Assembly: GCA_910592205.1 (NCBI GenBank)
Contig: CAJVPJ010000426.1
Location: forward strand, 1-25,467
Source: Paraglomus occultum
Taxonomy: Eukaryota > Glomeromycota > Glomeromycetes > Paraglomerales > Paraglomeraceae
Length of the DNA stretch: 25,467 bases
Reading direction: 5' to 3'
Shown here: piece after piece, positions 1 to 10,203 of the stretch
Layout of the letters: each line of letters starts with the position of its first letter
Position numbering within the stretch: position 1 is the stretch's first letter
Notes under the pieces: generated by a model
What the model saw: only the letters and a program-made list of their open reading frames with translations
Database searches by the model: none
What the model was told of the DNA's origin: nothing
Made by a program: the position numbers and the translations under genes

Positions 1-201
1 TAGCTTCAGAATGATACAAAAGATAATGTTATTTGGTTAGTAGATACAGCCGAGGGCGATTTTCGAAAAATAGATTTCATCTTTTACTATTGATCAGAGA
101 AGTCACGAGGAATGTTAGTGTTGTCAACCGGTATTTACGTTAGGTACCTATTTACGTTAGACAGACAAAAGGGCACTACCACAGTAATCAAGATAGTACA
201 A

Positions 202-389
202 ATGGAGCCAGTGCCGGAAGCTCTGCCCACTAAACACAGCTATCCTGCTTGGTATGTCCTTCAATGAACATTTCAACATATCAAATATTTTCGGTATCAA
301 CTTGCCTTTTTTATAGGCATGGAATAACAGTTACAAAGAATCTTAATCAAGCTCTTCACTGGTGTAACACAATTAAAAACGAGTCATGA
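202..389 (+). CDS. Possible two-exon mini-gene with one Sel1-like unit
   Basis: Reading from the ATG at 202, exon 1 (202-251) joins across a 65-base intron (252-316, GTATGT donor and T-rich ...TATAG acceptor) to exon 2 (317-389). The product is 40 residues. Its second half (around W17-HGITVTKNLNQALHW) resembles one Sel1-like repeat, the G-x-G-V-x-K-D-x-x-K-A-x-x-W pattern, but the second glycine of the motif is lost. Sel1 proteins normally carry many tandem units, so this is either the tail of a decayed gene or a chance spliceable frame. What I see is the clean intron and the matched frame; the Sel1 relationship is inferred from motif resemblance only. Its neighbour is the Tigger-like transposon 700 bases downstream. 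Confidence 0.3.
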
Positions 390-1097
390 TCATGTGAGAC
401 TTTATAAGATATGAACCTGAGGAAATTTATATGGAACTAAAATAGAGAAATTTGTCCAGCATAAAAGTTGGGATACAAATGAGAACGACTGTATTATGCA
501 AGCTAATACATAATTTGAAATAATGTTTCTGTCATCTTACATCAGTAGAACTCGTTATTTTCTAATCATATAAATTTTATGGGTCAGTACAAACTGTCGA
601 AGCCAATATGTACTGTATATCAATCTATTGACACTCTCAATTTATGCGTTTAGTATTGGCTTTAGAAATAAACCTCATAATAATAAATAAACAATAAAGG
701 TAAGACGTCTACTATAAAAAAATTGATATATCAGCGATTTTTCTGTGTGAGGAGAGACGTGAACATATTTGTAGACTTTTTATGACTTATAATAATTTAC
801 TTGATTTGTGATAAGTTGTCAATACGGCAAAGTTATCAAACAAAACAGTCACAGTCTGCCGCCGTATTGTTTGCAACGTCTATGACGTTTATGATTGGCT
901 GAATCAGAATAGTAATAAGTTTCGATGTAGAATTACATATCTTCGATGGTAGAAAATAGTACTTTAGAATGTTTATTATTATGTGTAGTAAACCTGACCT
1001 GCTAACAATTATAACTGTGTGCTCCTCAAATGGTTGAATGAGCAGAAATAATTTCAGGTTTATAGCACTGTCTGCAGTCATCCATATTCAAAAGATC
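390..1097. other. Gene-less AT-rich stretch
   Basis: I see no supported gene. An 81-codon minus-strand frame (836-1081) has no recognisable motif and ends next to the transposon. The stretch is AT-rich without obvious repeats. Confidence 0.5.
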
Positions 1098-1099
1098 TA

Positions 1100-1123
1100 C
1101 AAAGGCAACCCCGTTATAACGAA
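1100..1123 (+). repeat. Left terminal inverted repeat
   Basis: This 24-base end is identical to the reverse complement of 1978-2001. Read outward it contains TTCG-N6-CGGG, a one-base-shorter variant of the CENP-B box spacing. It is preceded by the TA target duplicate at 1098-1099. Confidence 0.9.
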
Positions 1124-1178
1124 GATGTCCGTTCTAGCACTTTTCTTCGGTATAACGGGGTCTTCGGAATAACGGGAC

Positions 1179-1195
1179 ACCCGTGTTAACCGAAG
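1179..1195 (-). promoter_or_regulatory. CENP-B-box-like site
   Basis: Read on the minus strand these 17 bases fit the minimal CENP-B box NTTCGNNNNANNCGGGN at every fixed position. The match is seen directly. Binding by a CENP-B-like protein is inferred from the transposase family encoded in the same element. Confidence 0.55.
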
Positions 1196-1257
1196 GTTAT
1201 ATCAATGTATAGGATTCTTCGGATTAGAGTGAAAATACTAAATAAATGCACATGTAG

Positions 1258-1665
1258 CTAAAAAAATCGGTCTCCTTTATTAATAAATGCATAGAATATT
1301 ACAACCGCTTGATCAATCCAAATGGCCAATGCTTGTTCGATTGTTGAAAATTTTGATAACCTTTCACGGCGCAATGATGCTGTATAATCATTTGGTTCTA
1401 ATGCCAAAAAGTACTGTTTCTTATTTAATATATCGGATATTGTTGCTTCGCCCACCCCATACTGCAAAGCCAATTGGTTGTTCTTTATGTTTGGGTTTGT
1501 GTTTTTCGCATGGCATATCTCGATTTTTTGACTAACAGTCAAGCATATTCGTTTTTTTTTAGTGTTTGTTGTAGCGTTTGCCTTTACAAACATCTTGAAG
1601 GACTGGCAAAAACACTTCTGTCCTCCCTTGGTCGCTTTGAAGAAGCAAATGGTCACTATCACCAT
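1258..1665 (-). pseudogene. Truncated Tigger/pogo transposase: CENP-B-type HTH only
   Basis: This 135-codon frame encodes a basic stretch (KKKR, about residue 36) and then a psq/CENP-B N-terminal helix-turn-helix (about residues 38-85: LTVSQKIEIC ... QLALQYGVGEATISDIL). The first helices of the second CENP-B HTH follow (SKFSTIEQALAIWIDQA, about 103-119). Identity breaks there and the frame ends 16 residues later, so the rest of the second HTH and the whole DDE nuclease are missing, as in an internally deleted element. Translation could begin at residue 1 or at the internal Met (about residue 25). The truncated protein would still have most of a DNA-binding domain and could in principle bind the element's own ends. 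The family call is secure from the motif; function is unknown. Confidence 0.8.
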
Positions 1666-1977
1666 CGGTCGCCATGCATTCTAGCGAACTCCAATGTGTT
1701 ACGCGTATTTATAATTTGCATTTTTATTGGTTAGAAAATTTTCTTTCTTCGGTTAACAAAGGCAGATCTTTGGATAATTCGGTTAAATCGAAAACTTTAG
1801 TTTAACGGGGCAACTTTGTTATTATAATTACTGTTCTAATAATAATAAAATCTTCGGATACGGTTAATAAAGATTTTCATATAAAAATTCGGTTAACTGG
1901 GGTAAATTCTATATGATTGAAAATGGGTTTTAAAAAATCTTCATTATAGCGAGATATTCGGTATAATAATAACGGTG

Positions 1978-2001
1978 TTCGTTATAACGGGGTTGCCTTT
2001 G
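1978..2001 (-). repeat. Right terminal inverted repeat
   Basis: Perfect 24-base inverted partner of 1100-1123, followed by the TA target duplicate at 2002-2003. Confidence 0.9.
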
Positions 2002-2003
2002 TA

Positions 2004-2410
2004 TAAGCTATATTTCAATGGAACATTCATATTCAGTCAACAATAATTGAAACTGTGTTATGCTTGGCTTATGCATGTGTTTTATTTGTGTATCCACAAA
2101 TTAATCAATTTTGAATTTTATCACTGCAAAGAGAAATTTAAAGAAATGAGATTAATTAGTAAAAACTGCAAAAAACATTAGCAAAATTGCAACAGTAACA
2201 GTACCAAACATGAATGCTATTAACATAGCATAACCTTCTTAATAAAGAATTTAAATAGAATAATTCCGATTTATTATTATATTGACAACAAAATAACCAC
2301 AATCTGATAAGCATCAAAATTATCATGTCTCCCTGTTCTGTTGAAGTTCAAATAAAGTTAATGGCAGAAAATATTATTATTATTATACAACAGTTAGATT
2401 TTAATAAATT
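2004..2410. other. Gene-less stretch between transposon and TPR gene
   Basis: AT-rich with short ATT runs (about 2271-2280, 2370-2384). I see no gene. Confidence 0.5.
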
Positions 2411-2416
2411 TATTTA
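2411..2416 (-). terminator. Candidate poly(A) signal of the TPR gene
   Basis: AATAAA on the minus strand, about 210 bases beyond the stop codon at 2626-2628. It is the nearest canonical hexamer to that gene. Confidence 0.4.
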
Positions 2417-2625
2417 AATTGGAAAACTTCCTAGACTAAGGCTATTAAATTCAAGAGTATGTCATTCAGGAACAACTACAACTCATACCAACAACAACTA
2501 CTGTACTACTTGGAATATCAATACATCAGTAATCAGCTTTGTCTTTTCCATTTTATATCCAGTCATCAATAATCTTCTAACACCTTTCCTTGTCTTTTAA
2601 AATGAGCAGCTTTAAATTTTTAATT

Positions 2626-5600
2626 TTATAATTTAAGAACCAAAGAGGAATTTGATTCTTGAGCCTTTGCCAAAGCTGTTGCTCCTGTAGCTCCAATTTG
2701 ATTCTCCTGAAGATTCAATGAAGTCAGAGAGGAATTTAATTTTAAAATTTTTGCTAAAATAATGGCACCAGCAATTTTTATTTCATGTCCCATAAAACCT
2801 AATAATAAACATTGATTTTGACAATTTTGTACTTCTAATTGATCAAATAAAGATGATAGCTGCTTGTAAAGACTTTCATTTGATTTGATATTGAATGACT
2901 TGCTAATGTCATCTAGTGCTTTGTTATATTGACAAAGATCAAGATAGACAGCTGCTCTTATATTCAGTGTATCTACATTTTTCTGTGGTTGAATTTCCAA
3001 TAATTTGTTAAAATCATTTAATGCACTATTATACTGTTTGTGTGCATAATAGAGCTTTCCTCTTACTCTCAAGGCAAATGCATGATCTGGTTCAGCATCT
3101 AAAAGTTTATCCAAATTACCCAATGCATTGTCATGTTGATTAATATGTCTGATAATTTCCTGTTTCATTAAGTGAAACATATTGCTTGGATCCATTCCCA
3201 ATGATTCATCAAGATCTTTCAATGCATTAGTATATTGCTTGAGTGTGAGATATACATGTCCTCTTAGATGTTGTGCTGTTGCATCAGTTGGTTCAATTTG
3301 TAATGCTTTATTGAGGTCTTCTAATGCATCTGCATACTGACAAAACTTAAAACAGACAGCTCCCCTTGCAATCAGTGTGTTTGGATCAGTTAGTTCAATC
3401 TTTAATAGTTTAAGTTGATTGAAATCAGCCAATGCCAGCTCATACCAGGCAAGAATACAATAGATGTTACCCCTGACTTCTAATGCAAGCAAATCATTTG
3501 CATCAATCTTTAATGATTGTTTAAGATCTTTAAGAGCTTTTTTGTACTCTGATTGTTGCATATAATATTTTCCACGCCAAGCCCATGCTCTGGCATTGTT
3601 AGGATTGTTTTTTATGGCCTGAGTTATGTAATCATACCATTTTTGGTAGTTTGAATTTTCCATATATGCAACAGCAAGGTCAACTTGGATAGTTGCACTG
3701 TTGGGATAATGGATAAGTGCTCTTTCAAGCCATAATATTGCATCATTATATCTTTTTTCATCAAGAGCTTTCTTGCCTTGCTTGTATGTAGGATGTAGGC
3801 GTTTTGGTCTCTTCATTAATTGTAGGATAGTTTTCTTTGGTTTCATTTGAAGTAAATATAAAAATTTCGATTTTATAATAGAAGTCTCCTCAGCATCATC
3901 ATCATCAACCTGACTTGCTACAATAGCTGTAAAATCGTTTTTTTTGTCTTTTGTACTTGGTGTAACATGTCCAGCTCTGACAAATTTTTCATACAATGCT
4001 TTGTAAATTGGTGAGCTTGGTAATTTTTCAGTTTCATCTAATTGACATTTCCTTCTACAATAAAAACATTTTAGTTCAAGACAATTCATATGCATGAATG
4101 TTTTTAATGCCAAATAGCTGATTTTGTGTTTACATGGAAGTATTCTAAAATCATTAGTAACTTCTTGTGTAAATTGACATGTAAGATGCTCAGCAACCAT
4201 GTCTAAAATTAATGAATCATTTGGATTTGAATTAAGAAGTTCTTCAGATGGCTGCTCAAATTTACTTGCTTTCTTCCTTATAATTGACATTTCAACATTT
4301 GTTCTGCCACTTGCTTGCTTAATGTGAGTATATTTTTCATCAATGTATCCTCTTATGTTTTGAAACATTTTTTTATCTTGGTCCAAGATTGAAAAGTTTT
4401 TAATATGCTGATTTAGATCAACTTGCACAACAGAAAACATGATTGGATCTTTTTTATCCAGTGTCAATAGAACTTCCATGGCTTTAAATTGAATAAATTC
4501 AATCTTTACAGTGTCCAGTGTCAGTTTTGCAAGATAATAACAATGAGCCAAGGTATTAGTATTTTTTGTAGATATTATCAGCCTTTGTGCAATATCCAGT
4601 ACACCAAACAATAATGAGTATGGAACTGATTCTGACATAATTTTTAATTTAGTATTTATATTAGATTTATTATTATACCCATCTGACTTTGCTGAAACTG
4701 CTTTATTCCACTCTTGGTCTCCAAATCTCCATAGATCCTCAATAATAATCAATTCTCCTTTAAAAATCAAATTTCTGTTAATTGGAGCAGCTGACCACTT
4801 AACAAATGCTTGGTACATTGTGTATAAATATCTCCATTCTTTGTACCAATGCCCCATAGAAAACTTGGATTGTAGAACCTCTTGAATTTTATTATATATT
4901 TCAGCAGTGAATTTGTTATCAATTAGGATTTCTGTAGTAGTAGTTGCCATAACACCAGTTACATTAGGTAAAGCCTCAACTAATGTAGCAAAAAAAGCCT
5001 TTAATTGATCAATAATTTCAAGCCAGACAGTCTTATCATTGTCATCTACATCATTATCATCATTCATCACATGAAGAGTATTATAGATATGCATGAATAA
5101 AAATACATTATTGTAATTTTGAACTTTAACAGTTTTATCAAATGTAGCAGATAAAACACTTGGACTGTGTAAGCCTTTTTTTATGACTTTGATGCAACGT
5201 TGATGGAAGTCATACAATTTTGCAAGGTGTTCATGCAAAGTTTCAAGTAACTCATTCTCCATATTGACAAGGTGCTTGCCGTATGTTTCTAAAGTCAATA
5301 CATATGCCCTAAGATGCAATTCCAGCTCAATATCAGTGGTCATCTTATGGTCATCATACGTGACATTAATTCCAACTGTTTTCAAAACGTTTCTCAGTTG
5401 ATCATCTTCTAACCTGTTACCAAATAATAGTAACAGATTGGATAATTTAATAAAATGACTGATTCTGTTCTTACTATTGCTGTTGACAATTGATTCCAAA
5501 GTTGCAGATAGTTGCTCATCTAATTCAACCTTGCTCAGATGTGTTGTAAACGTCTGTCCATAGTCATCATCATCATTATCATTGTCACTTTCAAATACAA

Positions 5601-5718
5601 TGAAATCTTCCTCAAGCACATCTTCAGTCTCCGCATTATCAAGCTGCTTTCCCTTTCCTTTGTTTTTGGTCCATGAAGAGCTGTTTCCTGACAAGTACTC
5701 GCGGTCCATACTATACAA
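2626..5718 (-). CDS. RING-like zinc finger / TPR / LRR-tail protein
   Basis: Single uninterrupted frame of 1030 residues. Residues 1-55 are acidic and low-complexity (EEDFIVFESDNDNDDDD). About 60-500 is a helical region I do not recognise. At about 510-560 a cysteine/histidine cluster (LTC ... LPCKH ... CLELKCFYCRRKC) has the spacing of a RING/U-box-like finger, here with one position replaced. About 640-945 holds roughly nine tetratricopeptide repeats of the W/R-G-x-x-Y-x-x-x-x-x-Y-x-x-A-L-x-D-L pattern. About 975-1030 is one and a half ribonuclease-inhibitor-type LRRs (NSSLTSLNLQENQIG), then an abrupt stop. RING plus TPR suggests an E3 ligase or chaperone-linked adaptor in the cytosol; this is inferred from family knowledge. 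The start could also be the Met at residue 4. LRR arrays of this type usually run for many units, so the tail looks truncated or recently acquired. No intron is needed. Confidence 0.85.
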   Translation of the reverse strand: MYSMDREYLSGNSSSWTKNKGKGKQLDNAETEDVLEEDFIVFESDNDNDDDDYGQTFTTHLSKVELDEQLSATLESIVNSNSKNRISHFIKLSNLLLLFGNRLEDDQLRNVLKTVGINVTYDDHKMTTDIELELHLRAYVLTLETYGKHLVNMENELLETLHEHLAKLYDFHQRCIKVIKKGLHSPSVLSATFDKTVKVQNYNNVFLFMHIYNTLHVMNDDNDVDDNDKTVWLEIIDQLKAFFATLVEALPNVTGVMATTTTEILIDNKFTAEIYNKIQEVLQSKFSMGHWYKEWRYLYTMYQAFVKWSAAPINRNLIFKGELIIIEDLWRFGDQEWNKAVSAKSDGYNNKSNINTKLKIMSESVPYSLLFGVLDIAQRLIISTKNTNTLAHCYYLAKLTLDTVKIEFIQFKAMEVLLTLDKKDPIMFSVVQVDLNQHIKNFSILDQDKKMFQNIRGYIDEKYTHIKQASGRTNVEMSIIRKKASKFEQPSEELLNSNPNDSLILDMVAEHLTCQFTQEVTNDFRILPCKHKISYLALKTFMHMNCLELKCFYCRRKCQLDETEKLPSSPIYKALYEKFVRAGHVTPSTKDKKNDFTAIVASQVDDDDAEETSIIKSKFLYLLQMKPKKTILQLMKRPKRLHPTYKQGKKALDEKRYNDAILWLERALIHYPNSATIQVDLAVAYMENSNYQKWYDYITQAIKNNPNNARAWAWRGKYYMQQSEYKKALKDLKQSLKIDANDLLALEVRGNIYCILAWYELALADFNQLKLLKIELTDPNTLIARGAVCFKFCQYADALEDLNKALQIEPTDATAQHLRGHVYLTLKQYTNALKDLDESLGMDPSNMFHLMKQEIIRHINQHDNALGNLDKLLDAEPDHAFALRVRGKLYYAHKQYNSALNDFNKLLEIQPQKNVDTLNIRAAVYLDLCQYNKALDDISKSFNIKSNESLYKQLSSLFDQLEVQNCQNQCLLLGFMGHEIKIAGAIILAKILKLNSSLTSLNLQENQIGATGATALAKAQESNSSLVLKL

Positions 5719-8211
5719 AAGCTTTTATTGATCCGACTTCTCAATACTGAGTAACTGTATTTAGTTTTCCGGGGAAATTCTTAGCGGTAGTGAAATTCGA
5801 TGAATTCGATATTTTGATTATCTTTGTGTGATGTGATACAAATGGGGTTGAAATGAACCAATCGTCAGGCTGCAATTTCAAGACGGCGGTGCTTTTCTCG
5901 AGATGTGAACATTGTTCAGGATAGTTCCTGTTACAATACCGCAAACGAGATGACATTTACAAGTGTGTCATCAAAGCAATTAGGCAAACCATGACTGAGC
6001 TCGTCTAAAAAAATAGGGCTTTGTGTTATTATTATTGTGAATGCGAAAAAAGCATTTGTTTGCCGCAAAAGATTCATAACACATTCTAATTCTTCGATAG
6101 GGCAACGTTTAAATCTAAAATCTTTTTTTTACGCTTTTTTATATAATTATTGCGTCTCCTAAAATAAATTTGTACGACATGCTGCGCTCAATTGTATGCA
6201 TTTGTGTCGTGGCGTATTTGCATAGAAAGTTTAGCTCAGTTTCGACACGTTTTGTTGCACACCCGACAACAAAATTGTACTAGCAGTCTTTAAAACTATA
6301 CAGTACATAGTATTTTTATATTCTGGTAAATATCTGTATTAAGATTTTACAAACTCGGTATTTGACCGCTTTATATGATTCTTTATTTGTAGCAAACGCG
6401 CAGATAGACTGCAGACATTAGTTTTCTTATCAAATTAAAACTGCCCATAAATTTTGATATGTGAAAATTTTAAAGGCGAGATATTAAGCTATTTCTAAAT
6501 GACGTGGGATACATATTTCTTCAGACTGGAACGGAAGTCAAAGGCACAAACTAAGATTTGTCTGGGCAACATTACATTGGATCATCCATGATAAATCTAG
6601 TTACATATGTAATTACTAGTTAACACACCACAATGTTTGGTAAATATGCTGTGCACTAGATGCGCTAACTTCAGTATTAAAGCCATGGTAATTGCATTGC
6701 TCGTTATGTCAATATTAGCATTTGATTACAGATTTAGAGGCAATCAATGACACCGAATAGTAAAATTTCAGGCTTTTCAACGAAACGCAAGAAGTTGCGG
6801 GGCACATTTTATAAATGCGTTTTTTCGGCCTTTTAATGAGACGGTTGATTTTAGTTGCATAACCTATATCAATTGTACCGTTTTTCGTAAGGTAAAAGTC
6901 GGCTCTAGGTAAATTCGTAATTTACCAACATATTGCAATTTTTGTATTACTATTGCGATAATTGCAATCACTCATATGCTTAATACTCTCATTAACTGCA
7001 GGAAATAGTCGGTGATTTTTTGATACGGGTGTGTATTATACAGAATATTCCGCTTTATCATTAGGCCTAACTAAAAAATCGGTCACTAAAAGCCATCAAA
7101 ATATAGAGCCAAAGTGCGAGGGCTGATATGATTTTCGGCTTGCAGATTAGAGATTTATGACAAAGGAAAGACTCAATTATACAAATAAATCAATGAAACG
7201 ATTGTTATTTGATGCAATCGTTTCACGTAATGCATAAGATAAATTGCTATGATAATAACGAGATTATGTCAATACACGTAAACGTGGAGAAAATGGGTTT
7301 AAATTTATTATATCGAGAGTTTAGCATAACTGTTATGTCGTTTAGATTTTATAGTTTATAATTTATTAAGCAAACTCTATAACCAACATGTATATTAAAT
7401 AATATTAATTAATTCTTCTAATACTGTGAGCATCAATTTATTTGGTTAATACGCCATATTAATATTCTTTTCTTGTTATCTTATCATACGGCAAACAACT
7501 TGATTTTCAAGTTAACGTTTTTAGTCATATCAGCCAAAACGTTTTTCCCAGAGTTATGCGTTTCTTATTGTTGAAACATGTACGTATCGAGAGATTCAGA
7601 TTAAAACTAGCATTTAGCCTCTTGTAGCAATGTCTTATAATCAACTCGCTTTGATAATACGGTACAAAGTCCGAAAAACTTGTGACAGTGTCAAAACTCG
7701 ATATACAGAAAGAATAATAACAGTTCAGAATAAGCGATGGCACAGGTTTTCAGGAAAACATGATTAAAGGCCGTGCACAAACAATTTGCATGTGATCGTG
7801 TTAGATGACTCAGCCACATCCCCAAACGATTAGTCAGGGAAGTCCTTCTCTACAGTACCCACGGGCAATCAGACGTTTTGACAAATGTGTCCTATATTAA
7901 TATATTATTCATAAAATCTGTCCCGCTTTCAATTTTCATTCGTTTATTGACCATATCCCACTGGTAGCTGTGGCGTCGTTATGGCATCGCACGCAAAATG
8001 CTTTTGTCAATGCTTTGCTACAAGAATATGAGCTAAACCTTAGAGGCGTACCATGACTAGAATTATAGTTTTAATAAGAGAAAAAATTTCCATCTATAAC
8101 AATCATTTACTTCTGCTACAACGAAAGTTTCTCTTCTTGCATTACAAAACGAATGCCTTCCGCGACTGGAATGGCGTCTAATAGAAACTTTGGGGCGTAA
8201 TGTAGGGAAGC
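5719..8211. other. Long gene-less interval (about 2.5 kb)
   Basis: I find no protein gene that I can support. Frames of 60-72 codons (5741-5956, 7525-7743 and 8063-8245, minus) have no recognisable motif, and the last one starts inside the tRNA gene. A perfect 11-base inverted repeat lies at 7194-7225. Confidence 0.5.
7194..7225. repeat. Short perfect inverted repeat
   Basis: Arms 7194-7204 and 7215-7225 are 11-base exact reverse complements (TGAAACGATTG) separated by 10 bases. No U-run or gene end is next to it, so no role is assigned. Confidence 0.6.
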
Positions 8212-8216
8212 AAAAA
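8212..8216 (-). terminator. RNA polymerase III terminator of tRNA-Asn
   Basis: Run of five T on the minus strand, about 21 bases past the tRNA 3' end. It is the first such run downstream. Confidence 0.6.
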
Positions 8217-8237
8217 TAATTGTTAGCTAATTGCTGC

Positions 8238-8310
8238 GCTCCCACCTGGATTCGAACCAGGAACCTTTTGGTTAACAGCCAAACGCGCTAGCCGATTGCG
8301 CCATGGAAGC
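8238..8310 (-). tRNA. tRNA-Asn (anticodon GTT)
   Basis: The 73 bases fold into a full cloverleaf. The acceptor stem GCTTCCA/TGGGAGC has one G-T pair; D stem GCGC/GCGC; anticodon stem TTTGG/CCAAA with loop CTGTTAA, giving anticodon GTT at 8274-8276; five-base variable loop; T stem CCTGG/CCAGG with loop TTCGAAT. Internal A-box and B-box promoters are intact, the CCA end is not encoded (as in eukaryotes), and there is no intron. It decodes AAC/AAU for cytosolic translation. It stands alone in a gene-poor interval, transcribed in the same direction as the TPR gene but 2.5 kb away from it. Confidence 0.95.
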
Positions 8311-10124
8311 TTGACTTGCTTCGTTTCTCAACGACAGGGTTGACATGATCTCTGAGAAGGCCTTCGTCAAGCTACAAAGAAAGCATTTTATACAAAGTTA
8401 ATGGCAAAATAGCCGTTGTCTGATAAAAAAATCCGGTAATACAGTTGCTATTCAATGGATATGAATATCTCATAACTTTGAATAATACGCGGAAAGCCTT
8501 ACCAGCTGTTATGGAATGCAAAATTGTCTTTTACCGTGACCTCGTATGTATAAAGTTAACTTCCTATTATTGCACATTTTGATAACAGTTTGAACCGAAC
8601 AGCGTTGTGAAAAGGTTACTTTTTCATTCTAGAGTTGGTTGGTATATGTTATTGAACAAAGAAACTCTATACGTCGAAGAAAATTACTAAACTTTCAGCA
8701 ACTTATTAGTCAGACCTTTATTCATCCATTTGAAGTATCGATACTTGCTATTGATGACAGTTGTACAGCGCGTCACTAGTCCAAATAATGACAACAACAA
8801 CTGCAGCAACATTATAATCATTCAAATGCTATGTGAACAGCGTAGTTAGTAAGAAAAAGATAATATCTGTAACATTTGAGTTTTTTTTATTGAACGCCAT
8901 TAGTTGGCATACAATCGAATTCTGGAATAGGACATGTGACCGATTAGCTGGTGGGAAACGGGAGACGAGATACGGAGAATCGTTTCAGGAACGGATATTA
9001 TTCTTACATTAGGCAATGATTATGACGATAACCAGCGAATACATCGGTTGGGGGGTGTTAATTAATCCCAAGCGTTTGTCAGTCAATGAAAATTATTTTG
9101 TGTTGCGACGATCTGCATTCATGGTACACAAAAGGTTAGATTCGAAAAAAAAAACTATGTGGAATAGTGCATGACATGGGGATACTGACAACAGAAATGT
9201 TCTTGGCAAATGCTAAGACTTTTTTCAATACATCGCATGGACAATTATATAACTCTCACAAACTTACTTTATATGCATGCAAGGTGATGTATCTTAAAAC
9301 GTTAAAAGGTCTCCTTACTATTTCTTCTCACAAACAAAGTATTTGGCTTGTGACCTAGAAATATTTATAATGACAACGAATTAGAATGAGTTTAGAGTTT
9401 AGTTACATCGCGTTTATATACATTCATTGGTACATTGCATGGGGTACACTGGAAACCATGTCTAACTTATTGGTTCGTTTTATTGTCTCACGACGGTTTT
9501 ACTATTCTGGCGCTTGTTTGGAAATTTACGGATGAACAATATCTGACGCCAAAAAATGCCACTTTTGTTCACTACGTAGTTTCTAAAGGCCCTGCTGACA
9601 ATATTTACCCCTCATGCGCATACATTCATATTGTTTCTTCCATGCTAATGGAATTATTCGTTCGTTATCCCAGATACCAAAGACAATGCGTTTGTTATAT
9701 GTCACCATTCTACCGTTTTGAATGTCCGACATCCGAAAGGAGGGTTTGCCACACTCAAAATTAACTGACGGGCAAGGGTAACAATATCAAATATCGTCAG
9801 ATCATGACAATATTATACGTCTGCCCAATTACATTCTCCTCAAATACGGATTAAACCGGGGCATTGTGTAAATTGTTCACATAGCTTAGTACACCACGAA
9901 GTACTATATTTAGTAAGTACAAACGTCATGAGAACTGCGCATAGATGCTTCTATCCACTAATCTGCATCATCTTTTGGCATTCAACCCAAATAGAGTAAT
10001 CAGGATGTATAAAGACTAAAACATGTTATAGACACAAGGACAAATGCTCAAACAACGACGATTTTCTGAGGCACAATAATAATGTACTATATACTTAAAA
10101 AACAATCGCACCATGTTTTTCTGA
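8311..10124. other. Gene-less interval upstream of the BTB gene
   Basis: About 1.8 kb. Two plus-strand frames (9167-9358, 63 codons; 9435-9764, 109 codons) were read and show no domain, repeat or plausible splice partner. I see no RNA gene. Confidence 0.5.
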
Positions 10125-10133
10125 TATATAAAC
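10125..10133 (+). promoter_or_regulatory. TATA box candidate of the BTB gene
   Basis: TATATAAAC lies about 340 bases before the ATG at 10466. The whole interval 10141-10465 is free of ATG, as expected of a long 5' leader. A second AT-rich candidate (TTTATATAC) is at about 10268. Confidence 0.45.
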
Positions 10134-10203
10134 AACTGTCTCCATCAATTCTAGTTTCCCTCGTCGGCGACCAAAAAATTTAACCAAAAAACACTCACTG
10201 AAC

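Larger units (their letters stand above)
1100..2001. mobile_element. Non-autonomous Tigger/pogo-like DNA transposon (Tc1/mariner superfamily)
   Basis: The element is 902 bp long. It is bounded by perfect 24-bp terminal inverted repeats (1100-1123 and 1978-2001) and by TA dinucleotides at 1098-1099 and 2002-2003, the target-site duplication expected of Tc1/mariner/pogo elements. Inside lies a minus-strand frame (1258-1665) for the CENP-B-type DNA-binding part of a pogo/Tigger transposase. The DDE catalytic domain, normally several hundred residues more, is absent, so the copy cannot move without a helper. Degenerate extra copies of the terminal motif are scattered just inside both ends (about 1146-1195, 1748-1820, 1888-1902). 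Perfect ends and an intact partial frame suggest fairly recent insertion or internal deletion. I am confident of the class and less sure of the subfamily. Confidence 0.87.

Noticed and set aside
4-93. Short frame after a TAG at position 1, possible last exon of a gene entering from the left
   Set aside because: Only 29 codons, no recognisable motif, and the upstream part is outside the window.
836-1081. 81-codon minus-strand frame
   Set aside because: No domain or repeat, composition of translated AT-rich noncoding DNA, no splice partner seen.
8063-8245. 60-codon minus frame starting in the tRNA
   Set aside because: Overlaps tRNA-Asn and has no recognisable motif.
9435-9764. 109-codon plus-strand frame
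   Set aside because: No known motif, no promoter or poly(A) context, residue composition looks random.
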